Shown here piece after piece: positions 11,300 to 23,960 of a DNA stretch of 64,000 bases. Numbering within the stretch: position 1 is the first letter of the stretch; each line of letters begins with the position of its first letter. This stretch comes from Tetrahymena elliotti 4EA (taxonomy: Eukaryota; Ciliophora; Oligohymenophorea; Hymenostomatida; Tetrahymenidae): NCBI GenBank assembly GCA_000231825.2, contig JH720301.1, positions 1,288,123 through 1,352,122 of the forward strand, in the 5' to 3' direction. The position numbers were made by a program, and so were the translations under genes. The notes below the pieces were generated by a model. It was not told the origin of the DNA, ran no database searches, and saw nothing but the letters and a program-made list of their open reading frames with translations.

Positions 11300-13620
11300 T
11301 TGATATCTTAAACAATATTTTTACTACTTTGTGTTTTTGGTTTGACTTATTTTTTAAAGCAATCAATTAATATAGTGTAAAAATTGAAGATATTTTCTAC
11401 CTAGAAATCATATCAAATTTACATAAGTTTAAATGATTTAAATTCTAAATAAAAGAAATTTCCATAAGAGCAAATAATGTAAGGGTAACATAATACTTTT
11501 ATAGTAAGAAAATAATCTTTTCTAGATTTTTAGTGGCTTTGAAGTAATTAAATATTGTTATTCTTAAAACCAATTAATTTGATTTATTAGTTTTTATTAT
11601 TTTATAATAATACTTCAATACAAATTAAAAATAACAAATAAAAAGCAAAGAACATAAATTCTAACAAAACTAAATACTTATTGATTACTCATTTAAATTT
11701 TAATTCATCAAAGAAAGACTAAATGTCAAAAAATTTTAATTATTGTTAATTATTAATTATAAAATTATCATAAATAGTTAAGTCTAATTAGGACTCAAGA
11801 AAAAATATTTAAAAAATTTATTAAAAAATAACTCTAAAAACGAAAAATAGGAGAGATAATTTGCTTTTGAATTCATATAAACATTTTTTTTACCATAAAA
11901 TTAGAATTTATTTGGTTATAGCTTTATCTTTATTTTTATCAAAAAATTACAAAATATCAAGTAATATTTAATTTAGAAAAAAAAATTGAGCTTAGAATAT
12001 TAATTTGATTAAAAAACTCTTCTAAAAAATAAAAGAAATACAAAAATATTAATAAACTAAAAAGTTAGCTTGTGCTAAAAATATATAAAAAATGTCTGAA
12101 AATATCTGAATATTTATTTTAGATTCATTTTATTTAATACGTTTTATTTTGGCAAAGAATTTAAAGAATAGTTTCAAAATTAATTATTGTTTAAAAAATA
12201 CATTTCTTTTTAATTTTTAAAACTTAAATACATATTTTTCTTAGAATTAAAATATCTCTGGTTATTTTGATACTGTCTTTCTTATTTATGCTTTTTAAAT
12301 CCTCTTTAATTCAGATTAAAAAAAGAAAACATTAAAATAAAAATATATAATTTTTTTAACTTAAAAGGTAGAAATATGGTATTACTTTTAGTGAGCTTTT
12401 TTTACCATTTAACTTTTTAATAATATTTTGAAGATATTTTATTCAACTGAAAATTTTAAAAATGAATAATGTCTAATAATTTTATTTATTATTGTAAGTA
12501 GGTGATCTTAATAAATGAATGAAATTTATTCTGAAATGAAATTTTCATTTATGAATTTCTTCTAAAATAAATAAGCCATTATTAAAATAAATTTATTACA
12601 TTTATATTTGATAAAATAAAAGATATCTTCAATAAAATTTCTTTTGACAAAATAATATTAAATCGATTATTTCTAGAACATTTAAAAAATATTGATTCTT
12701 TTGGATTGAATTTTGTTTTTGTTTTTAACTTGATATTTATTTTGTAAGCTGAGATTTTCTTGATAAATAAGATTTAGATTTACAACCAAAGATATTACAA
12801 TAGATCTATTAATCAATCTAATTTACTTAATAATCCAAAATATAATTTTACAAAATTAAAGATTTATCTAAATCAAAATAATCGATTACAGATAAGAAGT
12901 AACACAAAACTGTAGAATAATAAATATGGAAAAACAAAAAATAATTTAATACAAATGATGAAATATTTAATCAATCTGCACATGTAAGTACCTAAAAATA
13001 GTTTTGAATTTGATTATTACTATTATTATTTGTTAACTTTTTAATGTTACAAATAGCACGTAATAAATTTATACTCCAATTTTAATTATACGATGGTAAA
13101 GGGATTTCAATTTGATTATATAATTGATAAAAGATATTAATACATAAATATGTCCCCATTTCTAGTTACAAAAAATACAATTGAAAAATGTAAAATCAAA
13201 ATATCAGAGTAGAAATGTTAAAATTAAATATTAGTTTGCATTATTCATTAAAATGAGATCATATTTTTGATGAGATATAAAAGATTTTAGTCAATTAATA
13301 TTTATTATTAATGTAAATATGAATAGAATATTTCTAGAAAAATTTTTTTAGAATCATACATTTTGATTTTATATTTGCTATTTTATTCTTTTATATACTC
13401 TTTTCACCTAGATTATAAACCAATTAATTCGCAAATTCTTCTGCAAATCTATTTATTTAATGTTAATTTTGCTTACTCCTCCAGTGTAATTACAATCAGT
13501 GTATAAATAATATCTCTAAAAGATCAATTTAAAATAATTAGTAAAGCTTTTAGTTTGATATTAATATTATTTAGATTAAATTAGTTAAACATAGATTAAA
13601 AAAAGTAACTAAACAGAAGA
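11300..13620. other. long AT-rich intergenic region
   Basis: Lies between two divergent transporter genes, so it holds both promoters. Very AT-rich, with many A and T runs. I see no reading frame with coding character, no tRNA and no clear repeat. Confidence 0.5.
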
Positions 13621-15099
13621 ATGACTACAAATCAAGAAGAAATTATCTAATATGATTAGTTTTTAGAGCGTGCTTAGAATGAGGCATAAAAGGAAACTTC
13701 AGAAGATGGTAAAAAAAGAAGTTTTAGATAATCACTCAGAATGAGTATAACTGATTTTATGCATCATAAGAAAAACAAAAGTATTCATGTCATTCTGAGT
13801 ATGGCTAATTCCACTATTGGTAGTGTTGCTCTTGTTTTGCCTGCTAGTGTATTGTAAGGAGGATTAATTCTTGCCATCATATGCATGACTGTTATTGGAT
13901 TTATCAACTATTTAACCTGCTATTTCATATCTGTCTATCAAAGAGAAGATGAGATAGATTTAGCTAGCATTGTTAACCGTATATTAGGACGTAAATGGAA
14001 AGTAGCATTTATTTTAACAAGTGCTTTTTAACTCTTTGTGGCCTGTATTATCTACTTCTTATTGATAAACAGTATATGCTACCCCATAATTTAATTTATC
14101 ATGCATAAAAGTGGTTCAGATAACTACGGAGAATCTTCAGAAATTACTTTTAACAAATTCTCTATTTAATATTAAGCTATGATCTTATTTATTCCAGTCT
14201 TTTTGCTCTGCTCATTAAAAGAACTGAATTTTATTGTGAAACTAGGTCGTGTAGGAGTTAGTTCTATCTTTGCTTATGGGATCTTTTTACTCTACTGTTT
14301 CATAGAAAACATTTCAAATGGTAATGTAGCTGAATATTGGAGTGAATAAATGTCACTCTTTTCCACTAATATTGCAGGTGTTGCTGGTCCTTTCTCATTT
14401 GCTTTCTTTGTCCATACAGTTGTTAGTTAAATTACAGCAACAAATGTTAATTTCAAAGAAAATCCACGTAATATTGGTTATGGATATTCTATTGTATATT
14501 TTGCATATGCTTACTTTTCAATTGTTGGTTCTATAGGAGTCTTAGGCCGTAGTAGCAATTATAAGGATGCTAAAAATATTAATGATTTCTTTTCTAATGA
14601 TGATGTAGGTCCCGTAGTAGTAGATATACTTTATCTCATTCACCTTATCACAGCTCTTCCTACTCTTTGTCATGTCTCCCGTACTTAATTTTTCATTCTC
14701 ATTTAGGGTGAAACAAAGACTGTTTCTAAATTGTAAATGCTAATTTACAATGCTACTTTCTGTTGCTTAGGCTTACTATTTTAAATTCTATGCATAGATC
14801 CTTCTGTTATTATTGAAGTCAATGGTTCTATTTGCTGCTTCTTTATAGTCTATATTATTCCTTTCTTCTTCCGTTTAAGAGAAACATAAAGACTTTCATA
14901 AAATTTAGAAAGTTCAGTTTAAAATAATTTACTTAATTATACTGAGTCTACCAACAGCAAGCCAGATGATCCTCTTGATTCAAAAAGAAGGGCTCCTATT
15001 GGTCTTTTGGAAAAAATATTTTGGGTTGTTGCTATGTTAATTGGATTATTTTTGGCAATTGTCACACTTCTCAGCATATTTGGAGTTAATCTTGGTTGA
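13621..15099 (+). CDS. amino acid transporter of the AAAP (SLC38/SLC36) family
   Basis: Single-exon gene of 492 aa. After a charged cytosolic N-terminus of about 60 residues, the first helix reads MANSTIGSVALVLPASVLQGG, the region where AAAP transporters carry their substrate-binding G-x-G/N-S-x-x-G element. About ten more hydrophobic segments follow, ending in LLEKIFWVVAMLIGLF. Helix 5 to 6 shows NIAGVAGPFSFAFFVHT, also typical. Such proteins move neutral amino acids with sodium or protons across the plasma or lysosomal membrane. The family is confident; the choice between SLC38-like and SLC36-like is open. The gene uses TAA and TAG freely for Gln. Confidence 0.8.
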
Positions 15100-15589
15100 T
15101 AATTATTAGAAAATCACTCCTGATAAAGAAAATTTTTATTTATTTTAAATTATTAGCTATCATTTTATTTTAGTCTAAAATTACTTTTTTATACACTGTA
15201 TGTATTTAAGTTAATTAAAAATTCTTTCATCTTCCTTAACATATTAATCTATTTATTTAAAATTAAAAAAACAATATTTCATCATAAAAACTGTGGATAA
15301 ATTTTAAAAGTGATAAAGTATTTAATTTTTTTGAAATGAATAAATATATATCTTAAATTTTAGTTCTAATAATAGAAAAGTCAAAAGTTGAGTTTCAGTG
15401 TTATAAAAAAGTGTTAATTAAAAATAAATATTTATACATAAATATAATATCTATCTATAGCTTTTTGTATGATTAATATAATTAATAATCTAGAATATTA
15501 TCAAAAAGTTTATAAGAAACTAATTTAATTTCTCAGATTTATATTATAAAACTAAAGTTTCTGCAAACTCACAAAAATTTTAAATTCTT
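15100..15589. other. intergenic, AT-rich
   Basis: Between two plus-strand genes; it should contain the promoter of the kinase-LRR gene. Nothing else recognised. Confidence 0.5.
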
Positions 15590-18583
15590 ATGGCTGATAG
15601 TTTAGAATTTTAGCATTTAAGGAACAATCCAAGATACATCAAAGAGTTTGCATTTTACACAAAAAGTGATTTTATAGGCAGAGGTAGAATAGCAAATGGA
15701 GGTGTTTATTGCTATAAGTATAATAATAAAGAGTATGCCGTTAAAATTTATACAGAAAAAAGGAGTGACTCATTCACTCACATTTTAAGAGAAATTTCAA
15801 TATTAGATAAAATAAGTTGTGTAATAAAATCGGAAAGCATAATAAAGTTTCATGGCTTCTTCTTTGAAATTATAAATAATTCAATATAATTTTATATTAT
15901 TTAATTTATAATTACATTTGCGGAATTAGAAGGGAATGGAATAGCCCATCGTGATATAAAATCAGATAATATACTCTATATTAGAAACAGTGAAAATAAA
16001 ATAGTAATAAAAGTAACAGATTTTTCTGAAGGAAAAGTAGTGGACTCTGAACAAACACAAAATACTCTTGTTGGAAACGTTGAACATTTGTCTCCTGAAT
16101 TATATTTTATGTACAGAAAAGGGGAAACTGATATTAAATATAATCCTTTTAAAAACGATGTATATGGAATTGGGGTATTACTGTGCTAATTAGCAAGCGG
16201 TGAGTATCGTCCTTAAAGAAAAGAAGAAGCAAAAGTAAAAATCATTTTTTTCAAATAATATGTTATTGTTTAACTATAATAAGAATGAAAAACTAATAAA
16301 TAGATTGAATATGAATTTCACTTTCTACTTTATTTTTTGGTTTAATCAAATATAATTCTGTTTAAATCCAAATTATCTTTTACATAGAAACATACATTTT
16401 TAGAATAGAAAACCAAATTCTATTAATAGATAATTTTTGATAATAAACAACAAAAAAATTTTAAAATAAAAAGGTAGATCCATTCAAAAATGAAAAAGGC
16501 CCTTGTGATGATTTATGGAATTTGAAAATGCAATAAACTAAGCAATACTATTAAGAGAATAATGATACAATTAATAAAGACATTATTGAAAAATATTTCC
16601 ATATCATAAGGGAAATGCTTTCATACAATCCTAAATAAAGGCCTAGATTTTATCAGATTCTGTATAAATGGATGGCAATTTATTCTCTGAAAATCATTTC
16701 AATAGAATAAGAAAATAAATATATCCAACAAATTGTAAGATTTTATTTTGAACAAAGTTATTTTATAGACACAATTCAAATATTATCCTTAGACAAGTTA
16801 AGAAGAAAAAATTTAAAAATTAGAATAAAATAGTAAAAAACTCAATGTAAATGGTAAGAAAATATAATGTAATCTTGTTTTTAACTTATTTTTTATTACA
16901 GATTACTCAATGTTTAGAAGATAGTCAGAGCTTTCATAATTTGATTGTAGATTATTTTCAAGTATAAATTTGTTTTTATTTTATTTTTTCTTAGAGTCAG
17001 ACATTTCAGCTGAAGATATGAAGTGTAACTCTTAATACAATCTTGATAACCTCCAGGCTATTAAAGAAATCAATAGTCCTCAAGAAAGTGAAAATGAAAG
17101 TAGTTCAGATTCAAGTAACTCATAGGAGTCTATTGACTAAAGTTAAGAATCTCTTTAAGAAATACAATAATCTGATTCAATGACTAAAATATCTGGTAAT
17201 TAAAATGGTGTTGCAGCTGAAATGAATAGTGATTAGACTATTAAAAAAATTGATTTAAAATCCATCAATTCATAGTTAGCAATAAGCTCTTTACCTAATT
17301 CGAATTTTAACTCTGAAGTCAACACGCCAGAATATTCATCTAATAGAATTTCAGCTTTTAGCTCTCCTTCTTTCAGATATTTATTCTAAGATTCAGATAC
17401 AAATTTCTAAAGCTTAGATGGCAAGAAGAAGGATATTACAATAATTAAAAATAGGACTGATTTAAAACAAGTAAATAAAAGTACTTAGGTTATTTAACTC
17501 AATGAATTAAGGTAATTTTTTTATTCAAATATCATAATTTCATTTAATATTTAAAAATAGTGAAACAATTATAAATGAATTAGTTTAGTCATCTGAGCAA
17601 TTAAAATATTTAATCTTCCACTTACACTCGAAGAAATCTAATATACAATAGATTAATTTTATTTTATCTTCGTTTGGACACACTTTGATTTTCTTAAACC
17701 TTAATATGGGATCGTAAGTATTTTATTTAACTATTTCAAATAGCATAAAATATTTTTAAAATAAGTTGGTAAAGTATGAAAGATGAAGATGTGAAGCTAA
17801 TTTGTGAAGGAATTTAAAAATAACAATTTCTTTAAGTTATGTATCTGTACTTGTGGGAGTAAAAATGACTTTTTTTTCTGTTTATTTTGTTATCATTTTT
17901 TTATTTTGATACAATTAGATGGGGTATGGGAAATCCAGAGATAACAGATAAATCTTTAGAGGAAATAGGTAATACACTAGTTAGTTAGAAGAATTTGGTA
18001 AAAATAAAGTTGGGTTTAGATAGATGGGGTTTAGAAAATAAGAAAATAACAGATAGTGGCCTTTAATATTTACTTAATTCATTGGAGTAGTTAAAGGGAT
18101 TACAAGTTTTAGATTTATCACTAACAAGGTAATATCTATTTTTTTAAAAGTAAAAGAAAATATTTATTTATATATTTAAAAGCTTTTCAAAAAAGAATCC
18201 TAACATAACTAATAAGAGTCTTTAAAGTTTGGGAGATTTTATTGTTAAATGTAGTTATATAAAAAAGATTAGCTTGGCAATTAAAAGGTAATAATGCATT
18301 TAGACTAAGCAATTTATATAATTTTATTTAAAATATTTAAAGATGGGATAATGAAAACTAGTTTATAAATGTAAAAAATTTGAAGGTAATGCTAGATTAG
18401 ATAGCTCAAAGAGCAGCTAACTTGAATACAATCTTTATTAGCTTAAAATAGTAAATTAAATAATTTTTATAATTATTATTTAATGAATTTCTTTTATTTA
18501 ATAATAGATGGAATATCTCTGAATATATCAAATAATAATTCAAATCTATGATTAAACCAAACTTCTTTGACTTGGAATTATGA
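15590..18583 (+). CDS. degenerate protein kinase fused to leucine-rich repeats
   Basis: Ten exons (15590-16234, 16474-16734, 16769-16853, 16902-16961, 16995-17511, 17561-17713, 17766-17858, 17919-18128, 18183-18287, 18343-18583) join in phase to 789 aa. Residues 20-300 form a kinase domain: GRGRIANGG loop, YAVKIY lysine, HRDIKSDN catalytic loop, then TDFSEGK where DFG is expected, SPELYF, and LSYNPKQRP near the end. The stretch between the hinge and HRD is about 40 residues shorter than normal. A serine-rich, acidic linker (about 330-510) follows. The C-terminal third carries leucine-rich repeats with the pattern ITDKSLEEIG and ITDSGLQYL. The short hinge suggests a pseudokinase or an unstable fold. 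The similar ciliate kinase-LRR proteins have no known role. Confidence 0.75.
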
Positions 18584-19621
18584 ATGAAAAGAAAATCTTT
18601 AATTTTTTGATAATTTATTTAATTTCTAAATTTTCTATGTATTTACTTATTCTCTCCTCAATATCTTGTAAAAATTTGTTTTTTCTTAATAAAAGAATTT
18701 TTCACTTTTTCACAAGAGGAAAAATCAAAATTAATCTTAAAATAAATTAATAATCCAAAATAATTTATTTCACTCAAAAACTTAAAAAAAAAAGAAAAGA
18801 AAAATTATGAAATGAAAGCAAAATAACTTAAGTTTTTAAACCATTCCAAGTTTTTAAAAGCCAATCCAATCCCCCATTTTTAACAAACCATACTACCCGT
18901 TAGCATCCATAAAAGTACTTAAATTAAGTTTTTAATTATCTCAAGTACATTATGAGAAACCTCACAACATCATTCTACTCAAATAATAATTGTATTTCGA
19001 AAAAGTTATCTTGCATTCAGATTCAGCCCTGTCTCTTCAAGAGACATAAAGGAATATCTAAAAATCAATAAATCCAAAAATATAATAGATATAAAAATTC
19101 TTTCTTAGTCTTAACAATATATAATTAGTATTATTTAAAAATTAGTAGCTGATAAAATGAAACTAAGAGCGATAGAGATTTCAGTTGAGATTTATGAATT
19201 TAAAAATATCAATATATCTTAAATTAATTAGAAATTCAAATAAAAATAAAATAAATAATATGATAATTCGATAAATTAATCAAATAAATTGATAAAAATT
19301 AAAAAATAAATAAACAAAAATAAAATAAATAAATCAACAAATAAGATAAGAAAGAGAAAGAAACAAAAAAATAAAGAAGAGAGCTGTATGTTTTATTTTT
19401 TTTAAAATTTCATAATAAATAGGATTAAGCTTTGTATCAAATTTTTAATTTTTTAATAAAAAAACAATAAATAAAGTGTAAATGTAAAAAAAATAACAGA
19501 GTTATTTTCAGCTTGATAATATTTTATTAAGTAATAAGCTTTTTATGGATAACTTTTAGTGCTCCTATAAATCTTTAATTTATAATAAATACTTTTAAAT
19601 ACCATAAAAAAACCATTTAAA
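18584..19621. other. intergenic, low complexity
   Basis: AT-rich with A-rich simple sequence made of repeated AAAT/AAATAAAC-like words at about 19240-19380. A less AT-rich stretch lies at 18840-19060 and contains a perfect palindrome at 19030-19046. No gene recognised. Confidence 0.5.
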
Positions 19622-21603
19622 ATGAAAAGAAATTTTATCCATAATGTGGGTATTAGGGTGAACCAAAACTTAAAGAGACCTAAATATATTTAACCAAATG
19701 ATAAAGGTAAATTTTATTCTTAAATTTTTATTAATATAAAATTTTGAAATAGAAATAAAGCTTAAGGAAATAAATGTTGATTAATAAGCTAATCAACCTT
19801 AGCTGTAATACTAAATTGACTTCAAGTAGAAGTAATAGTCAATAGATGGAATTGTTAAAAATGAAATAGCTGAAAGCAAATAAAGCAAATAGAATCTGAA
19901 ATAGCAGACTAACATGCAAAAAGAAAAAAAAGGAGCTAATAATTAAAACACTTAAGATGTTAATTCAGATTTATGTTAGCAACTGATTAGTGTTAAAATT
20001 AAAACTATTCCCAAAATATAATGTCTTTACAAAGGTTCTATTCATTATTTCTATTTTATTATCTAAATTTCTAAAAATATTTAAAAGATTACTTTAATAG
20101 AAAGAGAAAAGATTTACAATCCTACTTATCTGATGATAAAGACCCAGTTATTTCTATTGAAGACATGTATTAGAAATTTTATTTTATTCGAGCATTTCCT
20201 AAGTATATTTTTAATAGGTTTCACAATAGTTAACTAACCAAAGTTTTTGGGGACTACTTTTTAAACCAATAGCCATAGCAAGCAAAAAGTAATTCATGAA
20301 ATATTTTATGAAAAATATATTAATGAGCTATAAAATTTTTTTAAATTTAGATACCAAGAGAAAGACTAGGTATTAAAAAGAGACAGAAATCAAAAGTGAA
20401 GGAACCGAGAACCTTAAAGATAGAAAGATATTCAATATTAAAGGCAGTAAATTAAATACTCATCCACAGTCAATAGGTTAAAACAGTCAAAATAAGAATC
20501 AAAAGATGATAAATATTAACATAAATAATTAATAAAATTTTTAAAATGGATATGAATATTAGTAATTTTCACCTACTAAATAAGGAAATTGTGTTAACAA
20601 AAATAGCGAATATTTGTAATTTGGCAGAAAATAAGTAGAAAAAGAAGAGTTTGATAATTACAATTTGAAAAAATTGGGTGAAGTTATTTAGTAAAAATAA
20701 ATTCAGCAACAGAAATGTGAAGATAAAATTTATTAAAATTAAAATAATTTCAACATATTTGAGCATCATAAAATGTAAAAACTTAATTAAAATGCACTTT
20801 TCAATTAATATTTTGCAGGAGGAAATAACTTCAACACTATGGATTATCGATTTGATAATTAAAGATAGGCATTTGATTAAGGTTAAAAGTTAAAATAGTA
20901 AATAGAATATACTGATGATAGCTTAGATTTGATAGAATAAGAGTGTGATTTAAATCCTTAAAAGCAAAGAAACAACAATAAAGTATACAGTAAAGAAATC
21001 AAAAAATAGAGAAACAGTAATAATTTTAATTTAGCAGTAAACATAGATTAAAAAAACAATAAAATTTAATTAATTTAAAACTAAGAATATTAAATTTGCA
21101 AGGACACTAGCTTGATTGAAAAAAGTATTTAAGACCAAATTTTCAATAAAGATTATATGAGAGATTTTTATAACCCTGAAAATAATTATTATCAGTAAGA
21201 TGTTGAGTAGTTTAATTAAATCAAATTAAACTTTTAGTAAGAAAAATAATTTAATAATAAATAGCAAATATTAAATAAATAGCAATAATAAATTTATAAT
21301 GTTCAATAGCCTTAGTAATAGTAATAACAGTTTAATCCTTAATAGAACTAAATGCATTCTTTTTATTAAACAAGTTAGTATGGGTAAATTTTTTAAAAGC
21401 CTTAATATTATGTACAATAAGCTTAGTAATCGGTGGTACCTATTTAAATCCCTCTGCATATCTAGCAATAGACTTTAAATTTACTTAAATTTAATTAAGA
21501 CGATTATGAATAGTAACAAAATGTAAATCTTATTCAACAATAATAAATGATTGAAGAGCAAAGTTATTAATGTAATCCATATTTAATGAGTAAAAAGATT
21601 TGA
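19622..21603 (+). CDS. Gln/Asn-rich protein of unknown function
   Basis: Exons 19622-19706, 19753-20034, 20088-20288 and 20351-21603 join in phase to 606 aa. The N-terminal 120 residues are lysine/glutamine-rich. A short better-structured part (about 120-185) reads DYFNRKRKDLQSY, ISIEDMYQKFYFIRAFP and FGDYFLNQQ, which looks like a small folded helical module I cannot assign. The remainder is low-complexity, prion-like, and dominated by Gln and Asn with runs of Q. No catalytic motif, signal peptide or membrane helix is visible. One intron starts GTTCTA instead of GTAA. The frame ends at TGA 21601-21603, but a Gln-rich frame shifted by one base continues to about 21910, so the true C-terminus may be longer. 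Confidence 0.6.
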
Positions 21604-22349
21604 ACTTAAATGATCAATAATTCTATAATAATAACATGTAAAGATAAAATATTTTTCAGAAATCTCAAGATCGGTTATAACACTCATAATAATAATATCC
21701 TTATAATTCCTCATAAAAAAAATTGAATATCTTTAACTTAGTTTCAAATAAAAAGAGAAAAAGCTATCGCTTGTAGTAAAGTAAATTGAAGATAAATGCA
21801 TTTTTAGAAACAACAACTCAAAAAAATTTTTGTGAGAAGATTTTTCTCTTTTTTTACAATAAAAATAGTTTTTGTTACTAATTTAAAAATACTCAAGTAT
21901 TTATTTTATGATTTGTGTTGTATATATTAAATACATATTCTATCTATTTTATTGTGTCTCATAGTCAATTCATAGTTTAATTTAACTTAAATTTTGGCTC
22001 ATTTTTGATTTAAGTTTAAGATTTTTTAGATCAATTATCCTTTTATTTAATTTTAATGAAATAAAATTAAGCAAAATAAAATTTGAATCACTATGAAATA
22101 ACAAATATAAGAGAAATAAAATTAGCTTAAGGAGCTGATGAAACCATTTTATAAGATCATAAAAGAATTGAAATTGCTATGTAAAAATTCAAATATTTAT
22201 TAATACACTTCGGTGAATATTTGCTCCTTCTAAAGCTTAGACTTTAATCAATTAAGCAGAATAACTCTTTCTACATTTTATCATACTGTAAATTTAAAAA
22301 GAAAATAATTTTTTAATATTATTTTAAGCTAAATTAGGTAAGTTAAAAA
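21604..22349. other. intergenic with two coding-like stretches
   Basis: From about 21615 to 21910 the plus strand is open in a frame one base off from the preceding gene and reads like its Gln-rich tail (QRQNIFQKSQDRLQ, HSQQQYPYNSS). From 22093 to about 22336 there is a second open stretch starting with ATG (MKQQIQEKQNQLKELMKPFY) that could be a 5' exon of the next gene. Neither is joined by an obvious intron. Confidence 0.35.
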
Positions 22350-23522
22350 ATGGAGAATACATTAAATAACTCTAAAAAAATCATAGATTTGGCATTTTAG
22401 TAGCTAATAAACGTATAGGAGGCCTTAGAAAGAAAACAAGGTTTCAAACAAAGATCACCTAACTTTATTCAAGACTAAATAATGAATTATGATTAAGAGA
22501 TAGGCTAACTAATTAGCTTTATTGAAAAATCTATTTAAAAAAATTTCATTAATTTGTTTTTGATTTTGAAAAAACATTTTAAAAGTCCAATAAATAAGCT
22601 CACGGTTTGTAACTAAGTTTATGAAATAAATCTACCAACACAAAAAAATATAGCTCATGATTATTGCAAAAGTATTAGAAGTATATTTGATGTAAATCAT
22701 TGTTAAAGAAAAGGCAGTGTAAATACAAATCTATTTTAAAAAAGCAACAATCTACACAATAACAATGAATTTGGCGAAAAATTTCAATCAGAAACAAATA
22801 TGTCAGCAAAAACAGAAAATCAAAATAAATTAATTTAGAGCGATCCTCAGTCTAATGTTTTTTATTCTGAAAAAGTGTAACAAAAATAAAACCTAGTGAA
22901 TTTTGTAAGCCCAAGAACAGAAATAAATACTCCCCAAAGAAAAAATAATTTTTTTAATCTAAAAAATTAAGAAAATCTAACAAATTAAGATGCAATTAAT
23001 TAATCAAACTAAAATTAATTCTAAGAAGAAATTCATAAATCTAATATTGAAAATAAAAATGCAAAAGTTTCTTATTCAGGCTCTTTTAGTGATAGAGCTG
23101 CTCATGGAGAAATGAATTAGATCTATCAAATATTTAAGAACAAACTTCCTTTACAAATAAACATAAGTGAGCTTTCAGAATCTAGAAATTTAAATCACAA
23201 AGAAGAATTCCCTGTCTTCTAATCTCCTAATTTTAATAATAATCTAACGAGAGAAAATATTAATAAAGCATTTAATACAAATAATCAATCCTAGAGTTAA
23301 GTAACCACTCTTTCCAGATAAACTCAAAATATTCGTGATATATCAGCTTCCTACTTACAAAATATAGACATAGACCACTCAAACTCAATCAAAACAAGAG
23401 ATATAGACCCAATAATAAATGGGAGTGAAAATGAAGGCCTAAATGATAATTTTTATTAAGAAATCCAAAATGATTCTTTTTCAGAATAATTTTATAACAA
23501 AAAATTAGAAGATTTATTTTGA
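22350..23522 (+). CDS. Asn/Ser/Gln-rich protein of unknown function
   Basis: Unbroken 390-aa frame ending in TGA. The first 100 residues are helical and may form a coiled coil (SKKIIDLAFQQLINVQEALE, NYDQEIGQLISFIEKSI), followed by a hydrophobic helix-like patch (NLFLILKKHF). The rest is disordered, rich in Asn, Ser, Gln and Thr, with possible phosphosites such as SPRTEINTP. No domain is recognised. The ATG at 22350 directly follows a possible splice donor, so an extra 5' exon (22093 onward) is possible. In the first 140 bases a second frame is also open. Confidence 0.55.
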
Positions 23523-23960
23523 ATATTTATTTACATCTACTTATCTATTTAAAAGCTTTTCTTGTTAAAATATGAAGATCTATCTTCTTGATATTTTTAT
23601 AAGTTATTTTTTTTTACTTTTATTTTTATGAAGGTAATTTGAATAATAACTCTTAAAGGATAAATCTCCATTAAATAAAGCTATTCTTTTAAAGAGTAAA
23701 TTATATTTTCAATATGTTTTCAGTAATTTTTTATTTGAAAAAATATTAATCATAAAAACATTATTACTTTTATTTAACTTAATTCAGTGCTTTTATTCAC
23801 AGATTTACTCAAGAAAAAACAATAAAAACATTACAATTTTTCTATTTAATTATTAAACAAAAAAATTCTTTAATTTTTATCTGAAAATAAACTAAACAAC
23901 ATTACTAAATCTCTAATTTTACATTTTTGCATTTTTGTAAGAGAATAAGTAGTTTAAAAA
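23523..23960. other. convergent intergenic spacer
   Basis: Separates two convergent genes, so it holds two 3' ends. T- and A-rich, with no gene or repeat seen. Confidence 0.5.

Noticed and set aside
13621..15099. Many internal TAA/TAG codons as signs of pseudogenes here and in other genes
   Set aside because: They encode Gln in this genetic code; conserved motifs continue straight through them.
19240..19380. A-rich AAAT/AAATAAAC repeat as an origin or mobile element
   Set aside because: It is simple low-complexity sequence of a kind common in this genome, with no inverted ends or target duplication.
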